DNA from: Rubripirellula sp.
Lineage (GTDB): Bacteria > Planctomycetota > Planctomycetia > Pirellulales > Pirellulaceae
Reading direction: 5' to 3'
Length of the DNA: 44,732 nucleotides
NCBI GenBank assembly: GCA_029245125.1
Contig: JAQWPZ010000255.1
Span: forward strand, 1-44,732
Below the pieces are notes generated by a model. It ran no database searches. It saw only the letters and a program-made list of their open reading frames with translations, and was not told where the DNA came from. The translations under genes were made by a program, and so were the position numbers. Shown here in pieces: positions 1 through 8,627 of this stretch; the stretch's first letter is position 1; each line of letters starts with the position of its first letter.

Positions 1-210
1 CTGTCACGACCTCTTCATGAAATTGGACTTGGGTTTTTCGTCATAATGAATGATCCGCAAGACGTTGCCCGCTCTTTTCATCGCGGACGATTCGATTGCG
101 AAATATTACCCGGCGGGACGTTGATTCTGTCTTGCTGGTCCGGCAAAGATGCCGACCGAAACTCTCTCGCCAACGAAATTTGATCCAGCAGCCGAGAAGG
201 AATAGAACGA

Positions 211-2583
211 ATGAAAATGATCGTGGTCGTGAACCGAGCGCTGGTTGGATTTTTGGTCGGCGTAGCCTGTTCGTTGCAGTGCTCCATAAGCTGCGGGCAA
301 ACAGACGATGGGACAGCCTTGCCGTTTCCACCGACTCCGTCGGCCAGCATTGCCAGGCCGCGTCTGCAAGATTCGGTAATGAAGCGTCGCGTCGACCCAA
401 ACCGGTTACCGGCCGATGCCCCCAACATCTTGGTTGTGCTGGTCGATGATGTTGGCTTTGGAACCCCCGACACCTTTGGCGGATTTGCGCACACACCAAC
501 CCTCACTAGGATCGCCAACGAGGGGATCAGTTACAACCGTTTTCATACAACATCGATTTGCTCGCCGACGCGTGCCGCGTTACTGACCGGACGCAATCAT
601 CAACGCGTCGGTTCCGGCACCATCGCTGAGCGTGCTGTCGACTGGGACGGCTACGTCGGAATTATCCCGAAGACGTCGGCAACCTTCGCAGAGGTGCTGC
701 GGGAATATGGTTACAAGACCTCCGCCTTTGGGAAGTGGCATAATTCGCCAGCCAACCAGACGACAACGATGGGCCCATTTACCTATTGGCCCACTGGATA
801 TGGATTTGACTACTTTTACGGTTTCCTTGCTGGGGAAACCTCGCAATATGAGCCTCGCTTGATTGAAAACAGGAACCCGATCGAGCCCCCACAAGACGAG
901 AAATATCACCTCACCGAGGACATGGCGGAGAAAGGGATCGATTGGCTCAAACGGCATCGCTCCTTTTCACCCGACAAACCGTTTTTAATGTACTGGGCAC
1001 CCGGTGCTGCCCATGGCCCACACCAAATTTTCCCGAGCTGGGCGGACAAATACAAAGGCAAATTTGATCAAGGCTGGGACAAGTTGCGTGAAGAGGTGTT
1101 TGCGCGGCAAAAAAAACTCGGCTGGATTCCCGCAGACACTGAATTGACCCCTCGTGATGACACGATGGCTGCTTGGGATGACATTCCCGAGTCGCAACGT
1201 GCTTTCCAAATTCGACTGATGGAGTTGTTCGCCGGATTCGTTGAGCATACCGACGCTCAAATCGGAAAGCTGGTTGATTTCTTGGACGAAACGGGACAAC
1301 GCGAGAACACAATCATTTTCTTCATTTGGGGTGATAACGGTTCATCCGCAGAAGGTCAAAAAGGATCGATCAGCGAGCTCCTCGCACAAAATGGAATCGC
1401 CAATACGGTCGGCGAACAGATCAAGACGCTAAATGAACTCGGTGGACTAAAAGTCCTTGGTGGACCTCAGACCGACAATATTTATCACGCCTCTTGGGCG
1501 TGGGCAGGGTCAACACCCTTTCGCTCTACCAAACTCGTCGCCGCGCACTTCGGTGGCACGCGTAACCCGTTGGTAGTTTCATGGCCCAAGAAGATAACGG
1601 CTGATCGAAAGCCACGTTCCAATTTTTATCACGTCAACGATATCGCGCCGACAATTTATGACCTGCTCGATATCAAGCATCCAGAAGTCGTGAACGGGTT
1701 CAAACAAGATCCCATGGACGGTGTCAGCATGGTCGATTCGTTCTTTGATCGCGAAGCACCAGAGAATAAACCGATCCAATACTTTGAAAACAACGGGAGC
1801 CGAGGGGTCTACCAAGACGGTTGGTACGCCTGTACGTTTGGCCCGCTCATTCCCTGGGTAAATGCCCAGCAAGGTCTCGGTAAATGGGATTCAGCAGACG
1901 ATAAGTGGGAACTCTACGACCTGACAAAGGATTTCTCCCAGGCCAACAACCTGGCCAGTTCGCATCCTGAAAAGCTAACGGAATTGAAAAAGCTGTTTCT
2001 TGAACAGGCAAAAGAAAACCAAGTGTTTCCGATCGGAGCTGGTATCTGGCTACGCATCCATCCCAAAGATGCGCTTTCGACGCCCTACACCGAATGGACA
2101 TTCGATACCACGACAACCCGCATGCCGGAGTTTACTGCTCCAGGACTGGGCAAAAAAAGCAATACGGTAACGATTGACCTGGAGGTCGGTGAGAATCCAA
2201 GTGGCGTTCTATACGCGCTCGGCGGTTCGAGCGGTGGTCTGACGTGTTACCTGGACGAGGGCTATCTGACCTATGAATCCAATCTCATGATCATCGAACG
2301 TTACGTCATGAAGTCAAAAACAAAGCTCGCTGCTGGAGAGCACACGATTGTAATCGACACCTCCCTGCCAAGGCCCGGAGCGGCAGCCGACATCGTGATG
2401 ACAGTGGATGGATCGGAGGTTGCCCGCATGCACACAAAACGTACCGTTCCCCTCGCCTTTACCGCGAGCGAGACGTTTGACGTGGGGGTCGATCTAGGGT
2501 CACCAGTCTCACGGGCGTATTATGATCGCCGACCATTCAGGTTTCAGGGACAAATTGGTGACGTCAAAGTCAAATATAAGTAA
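211..2583 (+). CDS. Secreted sulfatase (arylsulfatase family)
   Basis: Predicted periplasmic or secreted enzyme that hydrolyses sulfate esters, probably of polysaccharides. Residues 1-30 read as a signal peptide. The sulfatase signature C-S-P-T-R followed by LLTGR is at residues 117-127, so Cys117 should become the catalytic formylglycine. A metal-binding Asp pair lies at 79-80 (VLVDD) and a second metal motif GDNG at 374-377. The last 170 or so residues are beta-rich and belong to the long-form sulfatases; 790 aa is normal for these. The ATG start is chosen because GAGAAGGA sits about 9 nt upstream. It appears monocistronic, followed by a hairpin. No anaerobic sulfatase maturase or sulfatase-modifying factor is in the window. 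Family assignment is firm; substrate cannot be read from the sequence. Confidence 0.95.
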   Translation: MKMIVVVNRALVGFLVGVACSLQCSISCGQTDDGTALPFPPTPSASIARPRLQDSVMKRRVDPNRLPADAPNILVVLVDDVGFGTPDTFGGFAHTPTLTRIANEGISYNRFHTTSICSPTRAALLTGRNHQRVGSGTIAERAVDWDGYVGIIPKTSATFAEVLREYGYKTSAFGKWHNSPANQTTTMGPFTYWPTGYGFDYFYGFLAGETSQYEPRLIENRNPIEPPQDEKYHLTEDMAEKGIDWLKRHRSFSPDKPFLMYWAPGAAHGPHQIFPSWADKYKGKFDQGWDKLREEVFARQKKLGWIPADTELTPRDDTMAAWDDIPESQRAFQIRLMELFAGFVEHTDAQIGKLVDFLDETGQRENTIIFFIWGDNGSSAEGQKGSISELLAQNGIANTVGEQIKTLNELGGLKVLGGPQTDNIYHASWAWAGSTPFRSTKLVAAHFGGTRNPLVVSWPKKITADRKPRSNFYHVNDIAPTIYDLLDIKHPEVVNGFKQDPMDGVSMVDSFFDREAPENKPIQYFENNGSRGVYQDGWYACTFGPLIPWVNAQQGLGKWDSADDKWELYDLTKDFSQANNLASSHPEKLTELKKLFLEQAKENQVFPIGAGIWLRIHPKDALSTPYTEWTFDTTTTRMPEFTAPGLGKKSNTVTIDLEVGENPSGVLYALGGSSGGLTCYLDEGYLTYESNLMIIERYVMKSKTKLAAGEHTIVIDTSLPRPGAAADIVMTVDGSEVARMHTKRTVPLAFTASETFDVGVDLGSPVSRAYYDRRPFRFQGQIGDVKVKYK

Positions 2584-2596
2584 CTTGCTGAATGCT

Positions 2597-2624
2597 CGAA
2601 ATGAGCGTGTACTCGCTCATTTCG
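2597..2624 (+). terminator. Stem-loop after the sulfatase gene
   Basis: A perfect 11-bp inverted repeat (CGAAATGAGCG and CGCTCATTTCG, 6-nt loop) begins 13 nt after the sulfatase stop codon. There is no U-run after it, so it could be a Rho-dependent end, an mRNA-stabilising hairpin or an intrinsic terminator of weak type. Part of the left arm (CGAAATGAG) recurs at about 2667. Confidence 0.5.
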
Positions 2625-2824
2625 CACGCTGTATCGCAGGCCCCTCGACAGCCGGGTCTTGTCGTCGAAATGAGTTGCTGTCGGCTCATGCTAGGCCCGC
2701 GAATTTGCCTGGCAAGGTTCGTCGTTCAAGTTTCTTCGTTCCGAGAGATCAGGAATGACTGACCACGCCGCCTACAGCAAAAGAGATGACCGCGACTTAC
2801 CTTGCTGAGTCATTTTCAACATTC

Positions 2825-3050
2825 GCTGCGTCTTCTCCATGGTTGCTGCGTCTTCTCCATGGTCGCTGCGTCTTCTCCATGGTCGCTGCGTCTTCTCCAT
2901 GGTCGCTGCGTCTTCTCCATGGTCACTGCGTCTTCTCCATGGTCACTGCGTCTTCTCCATGGTCACTGCGTATTTGCCATGGTCACTGCGTATTTGCCAT
3001 GGTCGCTGGGTATTTGCCATGGTCGCCGGGTATTTGCCATGGTCGCTGGG
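2825..3050. repeat. 20-bp tandem repeat array (11 copies)
   Basis: Eleven consecutive 20-bp units run from 2825 to 3044, plus a 6-bp partial unit. Each has a central CCATGG palindrome. Two sequence classes are blocked rather than mixed: seven units with TCTTCTCCATGG (2825-2964) then four with TATTTGCCATGG (2965-3044). Because 20 is not a multiple of 3, the array has no stop in any forward frame and all three frames give the same 20-residue peptide period, so the long ORFs over it are not good evidence for a gene. The flanks of this gap (2625-2824 and 3051-3272) show nothing else recognisable. Confidence 0.9.
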
Positions 3051-3272
3051 TGGCTCGTCTGGCATCGTGGCAAAATGCAGCGATTTGCGGCAACCAATCA
3101 TTCGATTTTACGATCACCGATCGCGATCCCTGCGATTCCGTTGCCGCCCAATTGTTCAGATCGCGAAGTTCATCTTGCGATCGCGATTTCGTCTACCTAG
3201 GCTAAACCGATTCGTGGACTTCCAAGTGAGCCCATCCTTCATCTTTCTTAAAGCTACGGGAACGGAATCCCC

Positions 3273-4334
3273 ATGTTTTTGCTAAAACTCTTACCGCTTG
3301 CCTTTGCTCTCATTTGCTCCTTTGCCGTTGTTGCACAGGCGATCGAGCCTCTTCCCGCGGCATCGTCAAAATCTGTCAAACCAAGCAGCATCAAATCGGA
3401 AAGTAAGCCATCCGAAATCAAAATTTTCATGCGAATGTCAGATCGCCTGTTTCGGGACCTCACGCATGAGATGGTGACGGTGACCATGCCAGTTCGGGAA
3501 TGTGCCGAGGGAATGCCGATTCGCGGTCAAGCAATTGGAAAAGGACGCACGGATGTTCAGCTCGATATCTCCCCCGAGAAAGCTGAATTCCTGATCAGCC
3601 TGACGGGAACCGCCATTGCCTCTTTGCAGGCTGATGCCGGTCCGGCCAACGCAAATCTTACTAGCCACCTTCACTTCACCTCGCAAAAAACATTCCGGTT
3701 TGATGGAGTCCAATTTACATCGGACCCGGCAAGCAGCACTTCGCAAAATAACACAACCATCGATCAGATTTTGGCAAAGAGAAATGGAGTCAGCGGTCGC
3801 CTGATTGAGCGTATCGGGAGAAGAATCGCCGACCGAACCGCTCCCGAAATCAATGTGATGGCCGAGGGAATGAGCCGAAAGTTGATCTCGAAGACGTTCG
3901 ACGACATCGCCACGGAACTTCTTTCGAAACTAAACAGGACCACCAACTTTCAAAAAACGGTGGTCAAGCATTTCCCCGAAGCAAAGCGATGGGAGTACCG
4001 CCTCGCTACACGGCCGAACTTTCTATTGACTGGCATCGGCCCGCCTGGAGCGGCATTTCCCGAATTCCTGAACGCTGAAAACGAAACAGTCGAAGCAATG
4101 ATGGAGTTGTGGCTACCGCTCACGCCAAGCGAAGCCACTCTCTTGCAAATGGCGAACGACTTGGGAGTCACGCACGATCTGTTAGCCGAATTCTTGACGG
4201 AGAAGGAAGCAACTAAAATCGCCAAAGAGGTGAAACTAATCCGCCGCGGCGAATGGTCGGTGATTCAGGTGGGACTGCCAACATCCGAAAGCGGCAAATC
4301 GTCACGCCACCTAAGTCAATCTATATCGAGATAG
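3273..4334 (+). CDS. Secreted protein of unknown function
   Basis: A 353-residue protein that I do not recognise. Residues 1-23 are a clear signal peptide ending AVVAQA, so it is exported. Residues 24-50 are Ser/Lys-rich and low complexity; the rest looks globular, with alternating beta stretches (55-150) and charged helices (about 165-225 and 285-330). No metal-binding, catalytic or lipid-anchor motif stands out. It is preceded by the 20-bp repeat array and followed by a 626-base gap, so it is probably transcribed alone. The ATG is chosen because it begins the signal peptide. Coding potential is good (long, hydrophobic leader, ordinary composition), function unknown. Confidence 0.8.
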   Translation: MFLLKLLPLAFALICSFAVVAQAIEPLPAASSKSVKPSSIKSESKPSEIKIFMRMSDRLFRDLTHEMVTVTMPVRECAEGMPIRGQAIGKGRTDVQLDISPEKAEFLISLTGTAIASLQADAGPANANLTSHLHFTSQKTFRFDGVQFTSDPASSTSQNNTTIDQILAKRNGVSGRLIERIGRRIADRTAPEINVMAEGMSRKLISKTFDDIATELLSKLNRTTNFQKTVVKHFPEAKRWEYRLATRPNFLLTGIGPPGAAFPEFLNAENETVEAMMELWLPLTPSEATLLQMANDLGVTHDLLAEFLTEKEATKIAKEVKLIRRGEWSVIQVGLPTSESGKSSRHLSQSISR

Positions 4335-4960
4335 CTTAGAAACGACGCGAGGGCAAACGTGTTCAAACGCGATTCAGTGGAAAGATGTGCTGCATTAGCT
4401 GTCCGCTACTGAGACTCAAACAGCCGCTTGAACGTTTCCGTTTCCAGCATCAATTTGCCCATACATACGCTCGGTCTTTCTCGCTACATAATGAGAAATA
4501 AAAGGCAAGACGTGGAGGTGAATCCCTGGCGGTTTGGGCAAACATTCCGCCCTACATTTGCGATGTGTTCTTTCTGTAAACGGCAACGCTTCGCTTCGAT
4601 CAAGCTTTGCATTCCGAGATAATTTCACCTTGCCAATCCCTATCACTCATTCGCTTGCCGAGATAGAGTTGGTAGCCGGTGTCACAGCTTATGCGAAACG
4701 CACTTGTGCTCGTGGAAGCGGTTTATTCCGCAGCGACGTTCAAGAAATTCGTCGCTTGCTCCCGATTAGGAAGCATGACGACCATTAAACAGGGTGTCTG
4801 ATTTCGACACACCGAACGTATGGCGAGCGAGAGACCGGTTTTGCGCTGATCTGTGTTTCCATTGGAATGGGGCGGTGCAATCAACTCGAGAGTTGATAGA
4901 CACTGCCAACGCCGTTGAGTACGTTCCGCCTCGGTACGCAGGACCGTGCACTAGGCGATT
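4335..4960. other. Intergenic region upstream of nrfHA
   Basis: No convincing gene. It holds two inverted repeats in front of nrfH (GTGTC/GACAC at 4794-4810 and the 18-bp element at 4880-4897) and an AT-rich TACATAAT at 4485-4492 that resembles the one in front of the Rrf2 gene. The small ORFs here lack ribosome binding sites and recognisable sequence. Confidence 0.5.
4880..4897. promoter_or_regulatory. 18-bp inverted repeat, candidate nrfHA operator
   Basis: ATCAACTC and GAGTTGAT form 8-bp perfect arms around a GA centre, 63 nt before the upstream GTG of nrfH. The arms are in the order ATCAA-N8-TTGAT, which is the reverse of an FNR/Crp-type box (TTGAT-N4-ATCAA), so it is not a standard FNR site. 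It may be an operator for another dimeric regulator; function is inferred only from symmetry and position. Confidence 0.4.
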
Positions 4961-5578
4961 GTGGTTGGCCTGAACAAACTGTTCGGGCAGCCATGTTCGG
5001 CGAAGCAACTGGATAGATTAGTGACGAAGGATACGTCGAAAGCGGATACAACGCCGCTAGATCAACCTCAACTTGAGGGGAGCTCCGCCTCCTCCGTTGA
5101 CGCAGTAACCGATGGCACATCCACGCCACGAATCGGCAAGGCTGCTATCCTATTTGCCATCGCTTTGGGTGTATTTGCCGGGCTGGGCGTGTTCACGTTT
5201 GGCTACGGCAAAGGGGCAAGCTATCTAAGCAATAATCCGCAAACCTGCGTCAATTGTCATGTGATGCAAGATCATATGGATTCATGGCAACAAAGCAGCC
5301 ATCACCATGTCGCCGTTTGTAATGATTGCCATCTGCCGCATGATGCAATCGGAAAATGGGTTACCAAAGCGGACAACGGATTCTTTCATTCGTTAGTTTT
5401 CACTCTGGGTGGCTATAAAAATCCAATTCAGATCAAGCCTCGCAACCGGCGTGTGACACAGAGCACATGCGTCGATTGCCATCAAGATTTCGTACATAAC
5501 TTGCTGCCCGCTTCCACCGATGGGGACATGCAATCGTGTGTTCATTGTCATGCAGATGTAGGGCACGCGGGGCGTTAG
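4961..5578 (+). CDS. nrfH: NrfH, tetraheme quinol dehydrogenase of cytochrome c nitrite reductase
   Basis: Membrane-anchored NapC/NirT-family cytochrome that takes electrons from menaquinol and passes them to NrfA. One transmembrane helix lies at about 61-82, after a hydrophilic N-terminal extension. Four CXXCH motifs begin at Cys96, 120, 170 and 193, and the first is followed by Met102 (CVNCHVM), the NrfH-specific heme-1 ligand arrangement. The start is uncertain: both GTG at 4961 and GTG at 5021 (185 aa, closer to usual NrfH length) are in frame and no ATG precedes the membrane helix. It lies 102 nt before nrfA in the same direction, the standard nrfHA order. Identification is firm. Confidence 0.93.
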   Translation: MVGLNKLFGQPCSAKQLDRLVTKDTSKADTTPLDQPQLEGSSASSVDAVTDGTSTPRIGKAAILFAIALGVFAGLGVFTFGYGKGASYLSNNPQTCVNCHVMQDHMDSWQQSSHHHVAVCNDCHLPHDAIGKWVTKADNGFFHSLVFTLGGYKNPIQIKPRNRRVTQSTCVDCHQDFVHNLLPASTDGDMQSCVHCHADVGHAGR

Positions 5579-5680
5579 TAATTACCTCCCGAACCCCAGG
5601 TGCAGAACTGAGTAGAGCCCCTTGGGGGTCTCTCAATTCTCTCGCTTGCGACGTTCAGAACTATTAATCCACTAGATGAC

Positions 5681-7222
5681 ATGACAAAAAAACACGGCTT
5701 CGGATGGCTGCTACTCCTGACGAGCGTGACGGCAATTGCGACCCTTGGCGTGGCCGCTCTGCTGGTCAACATTTTCGAACGCAAGCAGGAAGCTCGCACG
5801 CCATTCACCAAGGTTGTCGAGGTCACCGAGATCAGTACGGATCCAAAACCTTGGGGGTTGAACTTTCCCCAGCAGTACGAAGATTACCTCAAAACGGTCA
5901 ATGATCCTTATACAGATTTTGGCGGAAATCACGCTTTGCCGCCCAGCAAGCTGGAAGAGCATCCTTGGCTGAAGCGATTGTTCGCCGGCTATGCGTTCAG
6001 CATTGATTATCGCGAAGCTCGCGGGCACTCTCATATGCTGGCGGATCAAAAAGCGACCAAACGGGTCACCGATGTCCAGCAATCTGGCGCTTGCTTGCAC
6101 TGCCATGCATCGATCATTCCAACCTATCGTCGCATCGGCTTGGAAATCCTGGGGGAAGAACCTACGACGGAGCGATTAGCAAACGACTTCGAAGCAGAAG
6201 CAGTGCTCGCAGGGTTCAAAGAGGTGAGCACGAAAACCTACGAAGAAATCCACGCCGAAGTCGAAAAGACACCCGACGGAATCGACGCCGCTTCAGGAGA
6301 CCCGCATCTCGGCGGCGCGCATCCAGTCTCTTGCGTCGACTGCCACGACCCACAAACGATGGAAATTCGCGTGACCCGCCCCGGTTTTATGCTGGGCATC
6401 GATAAATTGGCCCATAGCGATGATCCAGTACCGCACTTGCCGTCGATTCAAGCATGGCGGAACAACGGATCAAAAGGAGTCTATGACCCAAACACGATGG
6501 CCACACGGGCGGAAATGCGAACGTTCGTGTGTGGTCAGTGCCATGTCGAGTACTACTGTGCGAACAAAATGACGCTCACGTTTCCTTGGGCGAACGGCTT
6601 GAAGATGGAAGACCTCGAAGCCGAATGGGACAGTACGGTCTTTCCGGATGGCGGCGAGTTCTACGATTACGTTCATAAGGAAACCGGCACAAAAGTCTAC
6701 AAAGCGCAGCATCCAGAATTTGAACTGTGGAGCCAAGGGATCCACGCTCGCAGTGGTGTCAGTTGCAGTGACTGCCACATGCCTTACGAAAAGAAGGGGG
6801 CGACCAAAGTCAGCAGCCATTGGGTCCGCAGCCCAATGGAAAATATCAACAAAGCCTGCCAAACCTGTCACAATATTCCTGAGCAAGAGATTAAAGATCG
6901 CGTCGATTTGATCCAAGCTCGGACCAGCACAATGATCGATCGGGCTGCCACCGCAATGACTGAAATGCTCGACGCGATCATCGCAGTGCAAGCCGCCGGA
7001 GCCAACGAAGAACAACTCGCACCGATTCGAAAATTGCAACGCAAAGCGATGTGGCGTCTCGATTACATCGCTAGCGAAAATAGCAAGGGCTTCCACGCTC
7101 GACAGGAAGCAGCCCGAATTCTGGGTGAGTCAGTCGACTACAGTCGCCAAGCGATCGCGGCTTGCTACAAGTTAGATCTCGACGCGAAAGCAGACGAGGA
7201 AACAGTGGCGAAGGCTGACTGA
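5681..7222 (+). CDS. nrfA: NrfA, pentaheme ammonia-forming nitrite reductase (CXXCH active-site heme)
   Basis: Reduces nitrite to ammonium with six electrons at a periplasmic pentaheme centre. An N-terminal membrane helix (8-30) probably acts as anchor or uncleaved leader. Heme motifs begin at Cys138, 218, 284, 362 and 393. NrfA hallmarks are present: CGQCHVEYYC after heme 3 and KAQHPEFELW before heme 4, which hold calcium and active-site ligands. The usual active-site heme motif is CXXCK; here it is CLHCH, so His142 replaces the proximal Lys. This CXXCH variant is known in some NrfA lineages. The stretch between hemes 1 and 2 is long (about 75 residues). It follows nrfH and ends before a clear terminator. 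Confidence 0.96.
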   Translation: MTKKHGFGWLLLLTSVTAIATLGVAALLVNIFERKQEARTPFTKVVEVTEISTDPKPWGLNFPQQYEDYLKTVNDPYTDFGGNHALPPSKLEEHPWLKRLFAGYAFSIDYREARGHSHMLADQKATKRVTDVQQSGACLHCHASIIPTYRRIGLEILGEEPTTERLANDFEAEAVLAGFKEVSTKTYEEIHAEVEKTPDGIDAASGDPHLGGAHPVSCVDCHDPQTMEIRVTRPGFMLGIDKLAHSDDPVPHLPSIQAWRNNGSKGVYDPNTMATRAEMRTFVCGQCHVEYYCANKMTLTFPWANGLKMEDLEAEWDSTVFPDGGEFYDYVHKETGTKVYKAQHPEFELWSQGIHARSGVSCSDCHMPYEKKGATKVSSHWVRSPMENINKACQTCHNIPEQEIKDRVDLIQARTSTMIDRAATAMTEMLDAIIAVQAAGANEEQLAPIRKLQRKAMWRLDYIASENSKGFHARQEAARILGESVDYSRQAIAACYKLDLDAKADEETVAKAD

Positions 7223-7249
7223 AGGCGAATTGGCAATTGAACCACCGAG

Positions 7250-7280
7250 GGCCGCGTGACATTTCACCGCGGCCTTCTTT
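7250..7280 (+). terminator. Rho-independent terminator after nrfA
   Basis: GGCCGCG (7250-7256) pairs with CGCGGCC (7268-7274) across an 11-nt loop, followed by TTCTTT. It lies 27 nt after the nrfA stop, separating nrfHA from the radical SAM gene. Confidence 0.7.
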
Positions 7281-7325
7281 GTGGACCGATTCTATACCCT
7301 GGCATGCAGAATGCAGTAAGATCAG

Positions 7326-8513
7326 ATGAAAGAGTTCACCGATCCCAGGATTCAACGCATGATTGCCCGCCCCACCGACAACTTGACCACCACGAAGTCC
7401 GAGGCGACACGCCCGGTTCACGTTCGGTCACGCAAGTCACTCGACCAGAGTCCCATGCTGGTTTTTTACGAGCTGACGCAGGCGTGCGATTTAGTCTGTG
7501 CACATTGTCGCGCATGCGCGCAAAGACAACGCGATCCGAATGAACTGGATACCGCTCAATCGAAGCGATTGATCGATCAACTCAGTGAATTCCCTATTCC
7601 GCCCATGTTGATCTTGACTGGCGGCGATCCATTAAAACGGTCTGACATTTTCGAACTGATCAACTACGCAGTTGCCAGCGGGATCTACGTATCGATCACT
7701 CCCAGTGCGACCCCACTGGTCAACCGGGATTCGATCGAGCGACTGCGTGAGGCGGGGATCTCGCGGATGGCGATCAGTGTCGACGGTGCTGACGCCGCTA
7801 CGCACGATGCTAACCGAGGAGTAGCTGGCAGTTTCGACCACAGCATGGATGTGCTGCGAATCGCTCGCGAGCTGGGTGTCGAGACACAAATCAACACAAC
7901 CTTACTGCCGGCCAATGTGGATCAGATTGAGGCAATGGGAGAAACGTTTGGGAAACTTGACATCGCCCTGTGGTCGGTATTTTTCTTGATCCCAGTTGGG
8001 CGTGCTACCGAGATGAACAGGTTAAACGCAGAGCAATGCGAAGATGCATTTGTGCGATTGCATGCACAGTCCAGTCAGCAACCCTTCATGCTCAAAACGA
8101 CCGAGGCCCCCCATTACCGGCGGTATGTGATTCAGAACACTCCCAAAAGCGAACAGAAGGCTCCCCGTGGCTTTACTGCCGCTGGTATCAACGATGGCAA
8201 AGGCGTGATGTTCGTCAGCCATACCGGCGAGATTTTCCCGACTGGATTTTTGCCGTTGCATTGTGGCGATTTCCCCCGCCAAGGGATCGTGGATGTCTAT
8301 CAAAATTCACCGACCTTCCAGATGCTCCGCGACACGGATCGCCTGGAGGGTAAATGCGGCATTTGCTCGTTCCGCAACGTCTGCGGTGGGTCGCGAGCCA
8401 GAGCGTTTGGCGTGACAGGCAATCCGATGGCAGAAGAACCTGACTGCAACTACATCCCACCGCAACCTAGCCCCGAAGGGGATCGCGGGAAAAACGGCTC
8501 GCAAGCTGGATAA
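7326..8513 (+). CDS. Radical SAM/SPASM protein, NirJ/AhbD-like
   Basis: S-adenosylmethionine radical enzyme. The CX3CX2C motif is Cys54, Cys58, Cys61; LTGGDP is the SAM-binding GGE-type motif; RGVAGSFDHS is typical of the heme-modifying radical SAM group. The C-terminal SPASM-like block (CGICSFRNVCGG, RARAFGVTGN, then a final Cys) matches the auxiliary cluster region of NirJ (heme d1) and AhbD (coproheme decarboxylation), except that CGG is followed by Ser where those proteins usually have Cys. Neighbouring hemY supports a role in heme synthesis or tailoring for the many c-hemes encoded here. Exact reaction is not determined. An internal ATG at 7360 is an alternative start in another reading only if the N-terminus is trimmed; the 7326 start has AAGATCAG nearby. 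Confidence 0.85.
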   Translation: MKEFTDPRIQRMIARPTDNLTTTKSEATRPVHVRSRKSLDQSPMLVFYELTQACDLVCAHCRACAQRQRDPNELDTAQSKRLIDQLSEFPIPPMLILTGGDPLKRSDIFELINYAVASGIYVSITPSATPLVNRDSIERLREAGISRMAISVDGADAATHDANRGVAGSFDHSMDVLRIARELGVETQINTTLLPANVDQIEAMGETFGKLDIALWSVFFLIPVGRATEMNRLNAEQCEDAFVRLHAQSSQQPFMLKTTEAPHYRRYVIQNTPKSEQKAPRGFTAAGINDGKGVMFVSHTGEIFPTGFLPLHCGDFPRQGIVDVYQNSPTFQMLRDTDRLEGKCGICSFRNVCGGSRARAFGVTGNPMAEEPDCNYIPPQPSPEGDRGKNGSQAG

Positions 8514-8627
8514 CCAGGATCCATACGCTTATTCAAAACGGATCGATTCAATCGCCGATCATTCGTTGCCTCGCCCAGCCACTCCGTTTCGATTGGCCTT
8601 CATCAACCTTCCTACCCATTCTTTCCC

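Noticed and set aside
2825-3044. CRISPR-like array
   Set aside because: Units are directly adjacent with no spacers and no cas genes occur in the window.
2786-3285. Three overlapping plus-strand ORFs of 132-148 codons over the 20-bp repeats
   Set aside because: They exist only because the repeat lacks stops in every frame; all give the same 20-residue period and none has a ribosome binding site or signal.
4880-4897. FNR/Crp binding site
   Set aside because: Half-sites are in reverse order (ATCAA...TTGAT) with 8-nt spacing; it is kept only as an unassigned inverted repeat.
6470-7096. 208-codon minus-strand ORF opposite nrfA
   Set aside because: Shadow of nrfA; no recognisable protein features.
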